Shown: in pieces, positions 45,740-55,921 of the stretch | How the letters are laid out: each line of letters opens with the position of its first letter | Numbering within the stretch: position 1 is the first letter of the stretch | NCBI GenBank assembly: GCA_024330965.1 | Contig: JANDJL010000004.1 | Coordinates: 62,001 to 126,000 of the forward strand | Length of the DNA stretch: 64,000 nt | Direction of reading: 5' to 3' | Origin: Nitrospira sp. | GTDB taxonomy: Bacteria; Nitrospirota; Nitrospiria; Nitrospirales; Nitrospiraceae | The notes under the pieces: generated by a model | What the model was told of the DNA's origin: nothing | Seen by the model: only the letters and a program-made list of their open reading frames with translations | The model's database searches: none | Position numbers and translations under genes: made by a program

Positions 45740-48186
45740 CCCTCCACCGCTCCCACGGGCCCGCGACGCCCCAGCACCTCGCGCCGCCCGTCACGACCCG
45801 CCGCTCCCACGATGCCTTCCGCTTCCATTCGCTCGATCATGCGAGCGGCTCTCGGATAGCCGACCCGCAGCCGCCGCTGAAGGAGCGAAGCCGATGCCTG
45901 CCCAGTGCTCAGCACCAGCTCTTTGGCCTGCTCATACACTTCGTCTTTTGCTTCCTCTTCCGCCCTTGCTTCGTCGCCGCTGAGCGATTGCAATTCCTGA
46001 TTGTAGGCAGGCGCCGCCTGTTGCTTCACAAACTCCACGACCGCCCGTACGTCGTCGTCCGACACAAAAGACCCATGCAAACGAACGAGCCGACCAGTAC
46101 CGGAAGCCAGATACAACATGTCGCCCTTGCCGAGCAAGGCCTCCGCCCCGTTCGCGTCTAGAATCGTCCGCGAGTCGGTTTTCGAGGACACCTGGAAGGC
46201 GATGCGCGCGGGGAAATTCGCCTTGATCAAGCCCGTCAGCACGTCGACGGAAGGCCGCTGCGTCGCCAGCACCAGATGGATACCGGACGCCCGCGCCATT
46301 TGGGCCAGCCTCGCGATCTTGTCTTCCACTTCCTTGGGAGCCACCATCATCAAATCGGCCAGTTCGTCGATCATCACCACAATGTAGGGCAACGGCTCCG
46401 GAGGTGTCGGTTTCGTCTGCGTGCAGCCCGGCTCGCCGACGGCAATCGCGGACTCTCCGGCCGACAGCCGCTCCTCCTCCGAGAGAAACTGCATGGGCAG
46501 CTCCGGCTGTTCGACGGATGGAGGCGGTGTTTCCGCAACGGCCGCATGCAGTCCGGCCACTTTGCGATTGTACGCGTCGATGTTTCGGACACCGGCCTCC
46601 GCCAGCAATTTATACCGTCGTTCCATCTCGCCCACGACCCATCCCAGCCCTTTCGCCGCCGACTTGGCGTCGGTCATGACCGGTCGCAACAGATGGGGGA
46701 TCCCCTCGTACGATTGAAACTCCAGCATTTTGGGGTCGATGAGCAACAATTTGACTTCGTTGGGCTTGGCCGAAAAAAGAATGCTCAGCAACATTGTATT
46801 GAGCCCAACGCTCTTCCCTGTACCCGTCGCGCCGGCCACCAACAGATGCGGCATGGTCCTGAGATCGGCCGTCACCGGCGCTCCAAAAATGTCTTTCCCC
46901 AGCGCCAACGTCAGTTTTGAGCGCGCCCTGGCAAAGGCACTGCTCATCAGGACCTCCTTGATCGAGACGGTTTCGCGCAATGCGTTCGGCACCTCGATAC
47001 CGACCACCGATTTTCCCGGAAGTGGAGCCACGATACGGAGGCTCACGGCCTTGAGCGCGAGCGCGAGATCGTCCGCCAGATTCACAATGCGGGCGACTTT
47101 CGTGCCGGGCGCCGGTTCGAATTCGTACATCGTGATGACCGGACCAGGCCGCACATCCGTCACCCGGCCTTCGATGCCGAAACTCGCCAAGGCTTTTGAG
47201 AGCACTTCGGTTTGAGCGTACAGCTCTTCGTCGGACACGCGGGCCGCCGAAACGGGAGGATCGCTGAGAACCACCGCCGGATCAGGAAGGCGATATTCGC
47301 CAGGTTCCACGGAAACACGGGAACGTTCTCGTTCGACACGGCTTTCTCTCTCCGATCCAACCACGGAAGAGACAAAGGCCGGCTTGCCGCCGCTCCCGCT
47401 GAGCCCGCCCGCCGGCTCCGGTGTTTCGGCGGCTTCGTCGGTTTCGACATGTTCACGGCCTACGCCGATCATCGCGGGAGATTGGGCCACCTTCCGATTT
47501 TCAGATTCTTCTTCACGACCGCCGATCGGTTTGGAGTCCTGGTCTCGACGTTCCGAGAGTCGGGAGCCCGCCCGTTCCAGCCATGCTCTGCCTCGATCCC
47601 GAATGCGCCGAGCCGCTTCGCCGAGCGAGAGCGGAGCGGTAAACAAGAGCGAGACCAAGAATCCCGCGATGATCACAATGTGGGCGCCCGTCCCCGCGAA
47701 TACCGCTCGTAATCCGTTCCCGATAAACTGTCCGACTACGCCGCCGGCCGCACCGCGAGAAATCACCCCACTGCTGACAGTCGGCACCCCCGTCGCTTCC
47801 AGATGCAGAAACGCGCTCAAAAAACACACCGCCGCAAGCGAGCTCGCTGCCGTTCGGAAACTGATATTCACAGGATTGCGGGAGAAGCAGCGGATTCCCA
47901 GCCGGGCCAACAAGATGGGGAACAAATACGCCGCTCCTCCGATCAGATGGAAAAACCCGGCGCCTACCAAAGCGCCGAACGATCCGATGAGATTTTTCGG
48001 TTGATGAGACGACGCGACACCGGTCGCCGGCGTCGTCGCCTCGCCCGGCACAAACGAGAGGAGGCTCAGGAACAACAGCAGACTCACCGCAATCGCGATG
48101 ACCCCGGCGGCTTCTCGTTGGAGATGGGAAGAAGCGTTGGAACCGCGGCGAGACTCGCCCCGCTTGGCAGAGGTAGTCGCACCCAT
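45736..48186 (-). CDS. ftsK: DNA translocase FtsK/SpoIIIE
   Basis: 816 aa, with four N-terminal membrane helices within about 1-175, a charged linker of about 120 residues, then the motor: Walker A GATGTGKS near 450-457 and Walker B YIVVMIDELADLMM near 600-610, with LATQRPSVDVLTGLIKANFPARIAF. The C-terminal gamma winged helix (about 740-800; ASASLLQRRLRVGYPRAARMIERME) reads KOPS and activates XerCD at dif. Moves chromosome ends through the septum. It has its own promoter, independent of the pst-phoU genes upstream. Confidence 0.95.
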   Translation of the reverse strand: MGATTSAKRGESRRGSNASSHLQREAAGVIAIAVSLLLFLSLLSFVPGEATTPATGVASSHQPKNLIGSFGALVGAGFFHLIGGAAYLFPILLARLGIRCFSRNPVNISFRTAASSLAAVCFLSAFLHLEATGVPTVSSGVISRGAAGGVVGQFIGNGLRAVFAGTGAHIVIIAGFLVSLLFTAPLSLGEAARRIRDRGRAWLERAGSRLSERRDQDSKPIGGREEESENRKVAQSPAMIGVGREHVETDEAAETPEPAGGLSGSGGKPAFVSSVVGSERESRVERERSRVSVEPGEYRLPDPAVVLSDPPVSAARVSDEELYAQTEVLSKALASFGIEGRVTDVRPGPVITMYEFEPAPGTKVARIVNLADDLALALKAVSLRIVAPLPGKSVVGIEVPNALRETVSIKEVLMSSAFARARSKLTLALGKDIFGAPVTADLRTMPHLLVAGATGTGKSVGLNTMLLSILFSAKPNEVKLLLIDPKMLEFQSYEGIPHLLRPVMTDAKSAAKGLGWVVGEMERRYKLLAEAGVRNIDAYNRKVAGLHAAVAETPPPSVEQPELPMQFLSEEERLSAGESAIAVGEPGCTQTKPTPPEPLPYIVVMIDELADLMMVAPKEVEDKIARLAQMARASGIHLVLATQRPSVDVLTGLIKANFPARIAFQVSSKTDSRTILDANGAEALLGKGDMLYLASGTGRLVRLHGSFVSDDDVRAVVEFVKQQAAPAYNQELQSLSGDEARAEEEAKDEVYEQAKELVLSTGQASASLLQRRLRVGYPRAARMIERMEAEGIVGAAGRDGRREVLGRRGPVGAVEG

Positions 48187-48192
48187 GGGGCG

Positions 48193-48221
48193 ATGCTAGC
48201 ACAGGGCAGAGGTCATTTCAA
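48193..48221 (-). promoter_or_regulatory. ftsK promoter, leaderless
   Basis: On the minus strand TTGAAA (48221-48216), a 17-nt spacer, then TAGCAT (48198-48193) preceded by TGC, giving an extended -10. The ATG at 48186 is 6 nt beyond the -10, so the +1 would be at or within 1-2 nt of the start codon. There is no Shine-Dalgarno sequence. Confidence 0.6.
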
Positions 48222-48276
48222 ACGAAGGTCAAACGAAGATACAGCCACGGACGGCTCGCACGCTGTCCGTTCCTGC

Positions 48277-48948
48277 CTAGGAGGAAGGGGAGGGCGCCGT
48301 ATGGCGGATGATCTTGCCCTCGACAAGATAGACCACCAATTCAGCCATGTTGGTCGCGTGATCGGCAATACGTTCAAGGTATTTGGCGACGAAACTGAGC
48401 CTGATTGCGCGGGAGATCGTGTGCGGGTTCTCGATCATGAACGACAAGAGTTCGCGGAAGATCTGTTCCATCAGATCATCGACCAAATCGTCGTCCTTGA
48501 GAACTTTCCTGGCGAGCGCTGCATCCTCCTTGACAAAAGCATCGATGCTCTCTTTCACCATCACCCGAGCGATGTTGCCCATTCTGGGGATATCGATGTA
48601 CGGTTTCAACTGCGGCTCTTGATTTAATTCGATGGTCCGCTCACAGATATTCTCGGCCAGGTCGCTGATCCGCTCCAGCTCCGTCGAAATTTTCATCGCC
48701 GTCGTCACCAATCGCAGATCCCGCGCGGCCGGTTGGTGGAGCGCCAACAAGCTGATGCATTCCTCATCGATCTCCACATCTAACGCATTGACTTTGTGAT
48801 CTCGTTCGATCACGCGACTTGCTTGTTCCGAATCCCGTTTGATCAGCGCTTCAAGCGCCTTATCGATCTGATCTTCCACCAGCCCCGCCATGCGCACCAA
48901 TTTGGCTTTCAGCTCGGCGAGTTCTTCGTCAAAATGCCGTTGCGTCAT
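48277..48948 (-). CDS. phoU: Phosphate transport regulator PhoU
   Basis: 223 aa with two PhoU helical repeats. Each has the metal-binding E/D-x-x-x-D pattern: RVIERDHKVNALDVEIDEECISLLALHQPAARDLR, then LARKVLKDDDLVDDLMEQIFRELLSFMIENP, with TELERISDLAENICE and AKYLERIADHATNMAE. It represses Pho signalling when phosphate is plentiful, acting between PstB and the PhoR-type kinase. It lies 5 nt after pstB. The phoR/phoB genes are not in the window. Confidence 0.95.
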   Translation of the reverse strand: MTQRHFDEELAELKAKLVRMAGLVEDQIDKALEALIKRDSEQASRVIERDHKVNALDVEIDEECISLLALHQPAARDLRLVTTAMKISTELERISDLAENICERTIELNQEPQLKPYIDIPRMGNIARVMVKESIDAFVKEDAALARKVLKDDDLVDDLMEQIFRELLSFMIENPHTISRAIRLSFVAKYLERIADHATNMAELVVYLVEGKIIRHTAPSPSS

Positions 48949-48953
48949 GGGGC

Positions 48954-49772
48954 TCAGCCAAACCGTCCCGTAATGTAATCCTCGGTCTGCTTCTTCGCGG
49001 GGGTCGTAAACAGCCGTTTCGTCGGGCCGAATTCCACGAGCTCTCCCACATACATGAAGGCCGTCCAATCGGAAATTCGAGCTGCTTGCTGCATATTATG
49101 CGTCACGATCAGAATTGTCACGCGGCGTTTTAAATCCTGCAGCAATTCCTCGATATTGCCTGTCGCAATCGGATCGAGCGCCGACGTCGGCTCGTCCAAC
49201 AGCAGCAATTCCGGATCGGTCGCCAGCGCGCGAGCAATGCACAACCGTTGCTGTTGGCCTCCGGAGAGGGAGGTCCCCAAAGCGGATAATTGATCTTTCA
49301 CCTCTTCCCACAAGGCGGCACTTCGCAATGCCTGTTCGACCTTCTCATCGATCACGCGACGGTCTCTTACTCCCCGCACACGCAAACCGTAGGCCACGTT
49401 TTCATACACGGACTTGGGAAAGGGGTTCGGCTTCTGAAATACCATGGCCAGTCGCATCCGCACTTCAATCGGATCGACTTCGCGGCCCAGAACATTGCGG
49501 CTATCAGGATGAAGCACGATCGCCCCTTCATAACGGGTCCCGGGGTAGAGATCGTGCATGCGATTAAAACAACGGAGAAACGTGGACTTGCCGCACCCCG
49601 ACGGCCCAATCAACGCCGTGATGTTGCTTTCTGCAATCGGCACCGACACCCGCTTGAGGACCTGACGGTGGCCATAGAAAAAACTCAATTCGTGTGTTTC
49701 GGCCTTGAGTGGCTTCGGCCACTCGTTCCTTCCGGCCGAGTCGCTGGACGCGCTGTCTGTCGGTCGAGTCAT
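48954..49772 (-). CDS. pstB: Phosphate ABC transporter ATP-binding protein PstB
   Basis: 272 aa from ATG 49772. A longer frame start would overlap pstA, so this one is preferred. Walker A GPSGCGKS at 56-63, Q loop [21 protein letters not shown] (PstB signature), [15 protein letters not shown] and Walker [14 protein letters not shown], with H-loop [13 protein letters not shown]. It powers high-affinity phosphate import through PstC and PstA. Confidence 0.96.
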   Translation of the reverse strand: MTRPTDSASSDSAGRNEWPKPLKAETHELSFFYGHRQVLKRVSVPIAESNITALIGPSGCGKSTFLRCFNRMHDLYPGTRYEGAIVLHPDSRNVLGREVDPIEVRMRLAMVFQKPNPFPKSVYENVAYGLRVRGVRDRRVIDEKVEQALRSAALWEEVKDQLSALGTSLSGGQQQRLCIARALATDPELLLLDEPTSALDPIATGNIEELLQDLKRRVTILIVTHNMQQAARISDWTAFMYVGELVEFGPTKRLFTTPAKKQTEDYITGRFG

Positions 49773-49782
49773 GACGTCGGAA

Positions 49783-50673
49783 TTACCACGATACGCGCTT
49801 GCGCATTCGATAGCGAACATAGATCGCCAAGCCGTTCATGACGAGGGTCATGCCGACCAGCAAGAGACCTGCGGCAGCCGCATTCGCGGCAAAATCCTCG
49901 CCGGGCCTGGAGACCCAGGCAAACATCTGGATAGGCACCACCGTGAAGGGAGACATCAACCACTCGAATGAAACATACGGCGGCTGTGATGTGACCGGTG
50001 CCGGCGGCAAAAACGCAATAAACGTAAGGGCACCGATTGTGACGATCGGGGCGGTCTCCCCGATAGCTCGACTCAGTGCCAGAATGACCCCCGTAAGGAT
50101 CCCCGCCGCCGAATAAGGCAAAACATGGTCGGAAACGGTCTGCCATTTGGTGGCACCCAACGCAAAGGCGGCTTCACGGATGTGAACTGGGATGGCCCTG
50201 ATCGCTTCGCGGGTGGTCACGATCACCACTGGGAGAATCAGCAAGGCCAAGGTTAACCCCGCGGTCAGAATGCTCGGTCCGAGTCCTAGCGTATAAACGA
50301 ACAACCCCAGCGCGAGCAAACCGAAAATAATCGAGGGTACGCCGGCTAAGTTCGTTACCGTCACCTCGATCAACTCTGTAAGCCACGTCCGTCTCGCATA
50401 TTCCTCGAGATAAATCCCGGCCGCAACCCCAATGGGGATCCCCACACAGGCTGTTACCAACATAACTAACGTCGAACCGACCATCGCAGGGAGGATACCG
50501 GCTTGTGAGGCCCGGCGAGAAGGAAAGGACGTCAAAAACTGCCAGTCGAGTCGCCCGAGACCATCGACCATCAGCGCTCCAAATAAGAGAACCAGTGTAC
50601 CGATCGCCAATGCCAGAGCACTGAGGCTGAGCAACTTGAACAGGGCTTCCGCTATTTTTCTCCGCCTAATCAC
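49783..50673 (-). CDS. pstA: Phosphate ABC transporter permease PstA
   Basis: 296 aa with six membrane helices. PstA motifs are [39 protein letters not shown] and the cytoplasmic EAA loop [49 protein letters not shown]. It pairs with PstC, whose stop is 1 nt upstream of its start region. The gene order S-C-A-B-U is the classical one. Confidence 0.95.
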   Translation of the reverse strand: MIRRRKIAEALFKLLSLSALALAIGTLVLLFGALMVDGLGRLDWQFLTSFPSRRASQAGILPAMVGSTLVMLVTACVGIPIGVAAGIYLEEYARRTWLTELIEVTVTNLAGVPSIIFGLLALGLFVYTLGLGPSILTAGLTLALLILPVVIVTTREAIRAIPVHIREAAFALGATKWQTVSDHVLPYSAAGILTGVILALSRAIGETAPIVTIGALTFIAFLPPAPVTSQPPYVSFEWLMSPFTVVPIQMFAWVSRPGEDFAANAAAAGLLLVGMTLVMNGLAIYVRYRMRKRVSW

Positions 50674-50674
50674 C

Positions 50675-51616
50675 TTAGTACACCTCCCGAAATCGCTTTC
50701 TCATGAGGTGCCCCACTATGTTAAAGGCGAAGGTCATCACGGCCAAGACAAGGCCAGCCGCAAAAATGCTCTGATAGCCGATGCTCCCATGGGGAAGGTC
50801 ACCGAGCGCCACCTGGACGATGTAAGCAGTAATCGTTGCGGCCGGCTCCATGGGATTCCACGTCAGGTTTGGATTCTGTCCAGCCGCGATGGCCACCACC
50901 ATTGTTTCGCCGACCGCACGCGAGATACCAAGCACATAGGCGGCCACGATCCCCGACGTGGCTGCCGGCACGACCACTCGCCACGCGGTTTGTAACCGTG
51001 TCGCCCCCATGGCATAGGATCCTTCCCGCAACATCATCGGCACAGCCCGCATCGCATCCTCACTTAAGGAGATCACGAGCGGGAGAATCATGATCCCGAT
51101 GACGACTCCTGGACCGAGCATATTGAAACCAGGAAGCTCCGGCCAGATCCATTGCAACGCCGGCGTCACTACCAGAAGCGCAAAGTAGCCATAGACCACC
51201 GTCGGGACCGCCCCCAACATCTCCAGAACCGGTTTGATAATCTCCCGCAGCCGCGCCGATGCAAATTCTGAAAGATAGACCGCGGAGACCGTTCCAACCG
51301 GAATGGCGACCACCAATCCGACGACGCTCGTGACAATCGTCCCGGCCAATAACGGCAGAATTCCATAGTGAGGATCGTCAAAGAGAGGAGTCCATAAGGT
51401 ATCGGTCAAGAAGTCGAGCAACGGAACCGTTTCAAAGAAACCTACCGATTCAAAGACCAAGACGAACAGGATGGTGATGGTCGCCGCCACCGACACGAGC
51501 GCAGCGAGCAAAAGGGCTCCCTCGATCAGAAACTCCCGTCGCCGACGGGCACGGCGATGACTCGCCGATTCCATGACAGACGAGTGACTGATAGAAACTG
51601 TTTCTCTTATCTCCAT
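50675..51616 (-). CDS. pstC: Phosphate ABC transporter permease PstC
   Basis: About 313 aa from ATG 51616 (a TTG at 51625 is possible). Six helices after a basic N-terminus. Characteristic sequences are IPVGTVSAVYLSEFASARLREIIKPVLEMLGAVPTVVYGYFAL and the EAA loop VPMMLREGSYAMGATRLQTAWRVVVPAATSGIVAAYVLGISRAVGETM. It forms the phosphate channel with PstA. It is 87 nt after pstS. Confidence 0.95.
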   Translation of the reverse strand: MEIRETVSISHSSVMESASHRRARRRREFLIEGALLLAALVSVAATITILFVLVFESVGFFETVPLLDFLTDTLWTPLFDDPHYGILPLLAGTIVTSVVGLVVAIPVGTVSAVYLSEFASARLREIIKPVLEMLGAVPTVVYGYFALLVVTPALQWIWPELPGFNMLGPGVVIGIMILPLVISLSEDAMRAVPMMLREGSYAMGATRLQTAWRVVVPAATSGIVAAYVLGISRAVGETMVVAIAAGQNPNLTWNPMEPAATITAYIVQVALGDLPHGSIGYQSIFAAGLVLAVMTFAFNIVGHLMRKRFREVY

Positions 51617-51703
51617 AGGAAGCAAGCCCTGTCGCCGACGCGAGCGACGTCAGCCACAAGAGAGCACACAGCCCATAGAAGACACGCCCTGATGAGACGC
51701 TGA

Positions 51704-52720
51704 CTACTGTTTCGGAGAACGTCGCAAGATCTCTTCGACCGGCAACCCAACCTCCGGCTCTCCTCCAAACCCGGTTCCGACCACGCCCTTGGCAAATCGC
51801 TCACGAGCCATCGCATACGCTTGATCGGGTAAGGGAACATAGCGAACCTCTGCAATGAGCTCCCGTCCTTGCGTCAAATAGTACTCGACAAATTCCCGGA
51901 TCTCCGGTCGTTTTGCAGCAGCGGCATTGACATAGATGAACAGAGGGCGAGAAAGCGGTTGATAGCTGCCGTTTTTCACCGTCTCATGACTCGGCAGCAC
52001 AGGTCCGTTCTTTCCGACGATCGCAATCGCCTTCAATTTCTTTTGCTGGGCGGCGTAATAGGCGAAGGGAATGTACCCCAACGAGTATACGTTACGTTCG
52101 ATACCTTGCACCAGGACATTGTCGTCTTCGCTGGCTGTGTAATCGCCGCGGCTGGACTTAGCCTTCCCCACAATCGCTTCTGTGAAATAATCGAATGTGC
52201 CGGAATCCGAGCCAGCCCCGAAGAGGACGAGGGAGGCGTCGGGCCACTCGGGACGGATTTGGTTCCATTTGGTAATTTTGTTTTGCGCCGCCGGCTCCCA
52301 GATTTTTTTCAGCTCTTCGACCGTCATGGCTGTCGCCCACGTATTTTTCGGACTCACCGCCACGGTCAGGGCATCGAAGCCGATAGGCAACTCATAGTAA
52401 CTGATGCCGTTCTTTTGGCAGACTTCCATTTCCTCTTTCAGAATAGGCCGGGAGGCATTGCTAATATCGGTCTCGCCTCGGCAGAACTTTTTGAACCCAC
52501 CACCGGTGCCGGAAATTCCCACCGTGACTTTTATACGGCCATGATGGGCTTTTTGAAATTCTTCTGCAACCGCTTCGGTGGGCGGATAGACGGTACTTGA
52601 TCCATCGATCTTTACGATCGGAGCCGATTCAGATGCAGCGTCACCGCCCGGCCACACAAGCAAACACACGGCAACGAGCATGCCGCTGATCCATCCACCT
52701 GACCATGGACGAGGTCGCAT
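51704..52720 (-). CDS. pstS: Periplasmic phosphate-binding protein PstS
   Basis: 338 aa from ATG 52720, chosen because GGAGGA ends 4 nt upstream; an ATG at 52732 overlaps that site. The signal peptide ([20 protein letters not shown]) is followed by [20 protein letters not shown], the PstS phosphate-site motif, and [37 protein letters not shown] forms the second half of the site. First gene of the pst operon, and its upstream region carries the Pho-box-like repeats. Confidence 0.95.
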   Translation of the reverse strand: MRPRPWSGGWISGMLVAVCLLVWPGGDAASESAPIVKIDGSSTVYPPTEAVAEEFQKAHHGRIKVTVGISGTGGGFKKFCRGETDISNASRPILKEEMEVCQKNGISYYELPIGFDALTVAVSPKNTWATAMTVEELKKIWEPAAQNKITKWNQIRPEWPDASLVLFGAGSDSGTFDYFTEAIVGKAKSSRGDYTASEDDNVLVQGIERNVYSLGYIPFAYYAAQQKKLKAIAIVGKNGPVLPSHETVKNGSYQPLSRPLFIYVNAAAAKRPEIREFVEYYLTQGRELIAEVRYVPLPDQAYAMARERFAKGVVGTGFGGEPEVGLPVEEILRRSPKQ

Positions 52721-52843
52721 TTCTTCCTCCATTGTAGAAGCCTATAGATGCCCTGGACCTTGAAGCTCAATTTTGATACCGGTCTTGATAACAGTCATTA
52801 AAGCCTAAGGCTCAGACTTTTTACGTTCTGTGCGTGGCGAGCA

Positions 52844-52871
52844 TGTCACCAATGTGTTAACTGTATGTTAA
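52844..52871 (-). promoter_or_regulatory. Pho-box-like operator: three hexamer repeats at 11-bp period
   Basis: On the minus strand TTAACA (52871-52866), TTAACA (52860-52855) and GTGACA (52849-52844) are spaced exactly 11 bp apart, as are PhoB/PhoP direct repeats; TTAACA is the Bacillus PhoP half-site consensus. The block is about 125-150 nt upstream of the pstS ATG. Read on the plus strand it gives TGTCAC/TGTTAA, E. coli-like half-sites facing the lipoprotein gene at 53109, so it may serve both directions. The rest of 52721-53108 shows no gene. Confidence 0.65.
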
Positions 52872-53096
52872 TTTCTGTAATACCTCGTTGACCCAGCCAC
52901 AGATGTGTATTAAATGAGCTTCTAGTATCGTGGCCTTGTCGCGGTGAGTGAGCCGTTTTGTGATTCAGTGCTTTGTCTTCGGCCTCGTGACAAACCCTGC
53001 AAAACGTGGCGTAGAATCCACACTGTTCCCTTCCACCTGCCTTCGCAGGTGGTCAATTTCGCTCGGTGACATCAGCCGGTATGAGATACGGTATGA

Positions 53097-53102
53097 GATA
53101 AT
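53097..53102 (+). promoter_or_regulatory. Possible leaderless -10 ahead of the lipoprotein gene
   Basis: TGAGATAAT (extended -10, hexamer GATAAT) ends 6 nt before ATG 53109. A near-direct repeat ATGAGATACGGT / ATGAGATAATGG lies over it. No convincing -35. Confidence 0.3.
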
Positions 53103-53108
53103 GGAACG

Positions 53109-53792
53109 ATGAACGTCCGCACCAGATTCAGACAGCTCTTGGGGATCGGCATGTGGGTTACTGTATGGGGGTGCGCCACTCCGCAGCTTCAGACGGTGAC
53201 AATTTTCGAGGATTCTAATCGAAGTGTCACCCTGCAGGCAATGTCAGATACCCACAAAGGAAAGGAATATGATCACCCTGCGACCATCACCGAAGCGGAC
53301 ATGGCGGACATTTTACGAGGGCTTCACGTTGAACAAGGAACCTTTGCCGCTTGGGGATCTGGCAAGAGCCACCGCGTCTTTACTGAGGAAGAAACGGCCT
53401 TTTTTACGCCGCTCTTTGTGCAAGGGTTGCGTCAGGCAACACCGGAGCAAATGGTGACCTTTTTTCAAACAACGCACCCGTCTCCAGAATATGAAGCTAC
53501 GACATCTGGCGGCATATTTGTGAGAGGCGATGCCCTTCATATCGTGCTGAGTAACCACAGAGTGAAGACAAGAATTTGGAGAGATGTCGAGCAATACCAG
53601 GCATCATACCGCCATCGTCCACTGGAGCGGATTGAGTCTCAGCCTGGTCGACTGTTCCACGAATCTCGCGAGACGATCGATTCAACCCGCAACGGGGAAT
53701 TCGGCTCGTTCTGGACGCGGAAGCCCTGGCACATCGCTATTCGTCTGGCGAGTGAGGCAAGATTGGACTATCAGCCATCTCTAGTTAAATAA
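53109..53792 (+). CDS. Predicted lipoprotein of unknown function, paralogue of the gene at 57571
   Basis: 227 aa. Signal peptide ending in VTVWGCATP, with Cys22 as a possible lipidation site (lipobox W-G-C is imperfect). It shares with the protein at 57571 the pattern DHPATITEADMADILRGLHV, FTEEETAFFTPLFVQGLRQATPEQMVTFFQTT, TSGGIFVRGDALHIVLSNHR. I do not recognise a named family. It is divergent from pstS across a Pho-box-like element, so phosphate control is possible. Located in the envelope if the signal is functional. Confidence 0.75.
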   Translation: MNVRTRFRQLLGIGMWVTVWGCATPQLQTVTIFEDSNRSVTLQAMSDTHKGKEYDHPATITEADMADILRGLHVEQGTFAAWGSGKSHRVFTEEETAFFTPLFVQGLRQATPEQMVTFFQTTHPSPEYEATTSGGIFVRGDALHIVLSNHRVKTRIWRDVEQYQASYRHRPLERIESQPGRLFHESRETIDSTRNGEFGSFWTRKPWHIAIRLASEARLDYQPSLVK

Positions 53793-54394
53793 TCCTAGTC
53801 CACACCATATAACCTACGGTGGAAGAACTCCAACGCTCCACAGACCATCCCATAGACGTATGAGGATGCGTGCACTAGAGGGGGCCATAGCATCGTGGGC
53901 TCAGAAAGAGACACATACCTATGGAGACGGCATTCATGCTGTGGTCTGCTTACGGCAGTTGAAGCAATAGGCCCTTTCTTTGGTCGGATTCAGTTCAGGC
54001 GAGCCGGACCTTTGTCTTTCCCCTTTGTCCCGTACCATGAAGGATGAAGGCGGTTTTCTGCCTCTTTCGTCTCTCGGTGGCAAATCTGCTGATCTCTCCT
54101 TTGCCCTCTCGGCTGGGGGAATCGCCCCGGCCTTCAAGGGGCCCTCGCCCCTCCTTCACCGACTGCTGACTCCTGGCCTGCGCCCAGAGATTTCGCGACT
54201 CCTCAGTCTCGGAGCCAAGACCAGGAGACAGCAGGTCACAGATATTTCGGGGTCGGTTGAACGGAAGCCCCTGCACAGTCACCGGACCTACACCTGGTGC
54301 TGTTGATGGAACCAGACTTCGCAAGCTCGAGCTTGCGAAGCTCGGCTCTCACGCCTTGATTTCCCTCTCTTCGCGGACGGAGACTCCCACTGGA
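53793..54394. other. Gene-poor interval between lipoprotein and porin
   Basis: About 600 nt without a supportable gene. Open frames on both strands (for example 53980-54306 plus, 53995-54324 minus) have no recognisable domain, no good ribosome-binding site and oppose each other. It contains the 24-bp palindrome at 54317. Confidence 0.5.
54317..54340. repeat. 24-bp perfect palindrome
   Basis: CTTCGCAAGCTC followed immediately by its reverse complement, with no central loop. It is 55 nt beyond the 3' end of the porin gene on the minus strand. There is no T-tract on either side, so a simple intrinsic terminator is not supported. It could be a member of a repetitive palindromic family or a protein-binding site. 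Confidence 0.55.
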
Positions 54395-55741
54395 TCAAAA
54401 TGAAATGTCCCATTGGAGACGTATTCGTTCTTCGGCCCGATCTTCCGCTCGGAGTGGATCGGCAACAGACAGACGTGCCACCTCCAGCGACAGTTTGTTG
54501 GCATGGCCATGAAAGAACCAGTTCACCACTCCGGCCATCTCCTGCTGAATATCATTGTGCTTACTCAGATTCGGATCCACAAACGCATAGCGCCCCGCCA
54601 ACTCCAACTCCTTGGGGATCGCAGATATAAAGTAGTGCGGGAAGAATCCCAGGGCCGTATAGCTTCCCGTGAGATTGGTTTTTCTCCCGGGATCGTAGAC
54701 ATGTAAGGTCGTATCGACAATCTGCTTCCAGTGAAACTCGTGAGTGAGCGACACCCCATGCCATCGAAACCGGAACTCCGCCATCATCTGATCCACCCGA
54801 TATTGTCCCGCTCGGGCATGCGACGGACTTGTAAAACCTCGAAGCGCGCGACAACTGTCTCGATCGGTTTCGAACGCAGTGCATTGGCTGATATTCGTCG
54901 CCGCCGCGAACGACACGTCACCGATCGGACGTTCGCTCATGGCGAGATCCGATTGCGACCAGGGCAGTTCTTGACCCAGAAAGTTCCACTGCAATCGGCC
55001 GAAATACATCATGTTCTTATCGTCGTTATCCCGAAACCCCACACCCCGCCCTGTAAAGACACCCGCATAGTACGTAAAATCATGCCAGGTGCCAGGGAAC
55101 AGGCGACCGAACAGTTGCACTCCCTGTTGCCGATCAACAGTAAAGACATCGTTCACGATCGACCGGTTGACGAACTGTTGCTGGCCCGAAGACACCACGC
55201 GCTCGTCGTTGTACAAGACCTTGCCACGACCAATCCGAAGTTGCGCCCACTCAAATTTTCCTAAATTCAGATAAAAGTCACGCAACACCGGTTGGGTCCA
55301 ATCATACTGCATATACCAGGTCATCCAGGGCCAGAAGGCATGGCCGCCAACCTTGAACCGCGCGCGACGAACCATAAAGGAACTCTGCTCCCGATCAAGG
55401 TCAGCGACCGAGCGAGGGTCACTATCGAAGGGATAGGCATAGCGCAATTGCAAGCGGTTTTGAATCGCCAGGCCGAATCTTCCATCCTGAGTTTTGAATG
55501 TGAACCCCTTGTTTCCATACCCCACGGCGATCGGCAGGCGCCCCAGCAAACTTTTGACCTGTTGTTCCTCCTGTTCTTTTTTCGAATTTTCCTCCGCTGT
55601 CTCAAGACGAGACTGCTCTTCTTGGGTGATCACACCTTTTTCGCGTAACAGATCCCAGAGCGGATGATCATCGGCCGAAGCTATGGATTGAAACAGCACA
55701 ACAAAAACCATTGCCAACAGGGTCAAGTACACTCGATTCAT
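54395..55741 (-). CDS. Phosphate-selective-type porin (OprP/OprO family)
   Basis: 448 aa from ATG 55741, with AAGGAG 9 nt upstream. Signal peptide (LLAMVFVVLFQSIASADD), then a short coiled coil (ITQEEQSRLETAEENSKKEQEEQQVKSL) and GNKGFTFKTQDGRFGLAIQNRLQLRYAYPF, followed by amphipathic barrel strands with FMVRRARFKVGGHAFWPWMTWYMQYDW (basic eyelet-type strand). It ends in Phe (RLQWDISF), the usual barrel terminus. The family takes up phosphate or polyphosphate; location 1.7 kb from pst and a candidate Pho box upstream support that. Confidence 0.85.
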   Translation of the reverse strand: MNRVYLTLLAMVFVVLFQSIASADDHPLWDLLREKGVITQEEQSRLETAEENSKKEQEEQQVKSLLGRLPIAVGYGNKGFTFKTQDGRFGLAIQNRLQLRYAYPFDSDPRSVADLDREQSSFMVRRARFKVGGHAFWPWMTWYMQYDWTQPVLRDFYLNLGKFEWAQLRIGRGKVLYNDERVVSSGQQQFVNRSIVNDVFTVDRQQGVQLFGRLFPGTWHDFTYYAGVFTGRGVGFRDNDDKNMMYFGRLQWNFLGQELPWSQSDLAMSERPIGDVSFAAATNISQCTAFETDRDSCRALRGFTSPSHARAGQYRVDQMMAEFRFRWHGVSLTHEFHWKQIVDTTLHVYDPGRKTNLTGSYTALGFFPHYFISAIPKELELAGRYAFVDPNLSKHNDIQQEMAGVVNWFFHGHANKLSLEVARLSVADPLRAEDRAEERIRLQWDISF

Positions 55742-55921
55742 CCTGACCGTCTCCTTTCTCCCATGAACCACGAGCCGTGAATTGATGACTTCATTGGCAC
55801 TGCCCGATGATCATCGTCGTTGCACAGCAAGATCGTCCTGGCCCCCTGTCGATCTCTTTGCTCACTTTCTTTGATCTGGATGGACGTTGCCGTTACCGGG
55901 CGGTATCTATTCTTATGGCCC

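Noticed and set aside
51617..51625. TTG start for pstC at 51625
   Set aside because: ATG 51616 is in frame and needs no rare start; no ribosome-binding site favours the TTG.
53980..54324. Open frames on both strands in the interval before the porin
   Set aside because: Mutually overlapping, no domain, no good ribosome-binding site.
54317..54340. Palindrome as rho-independent terminator
   Set aside because: No loop and no T-tract on either strand.
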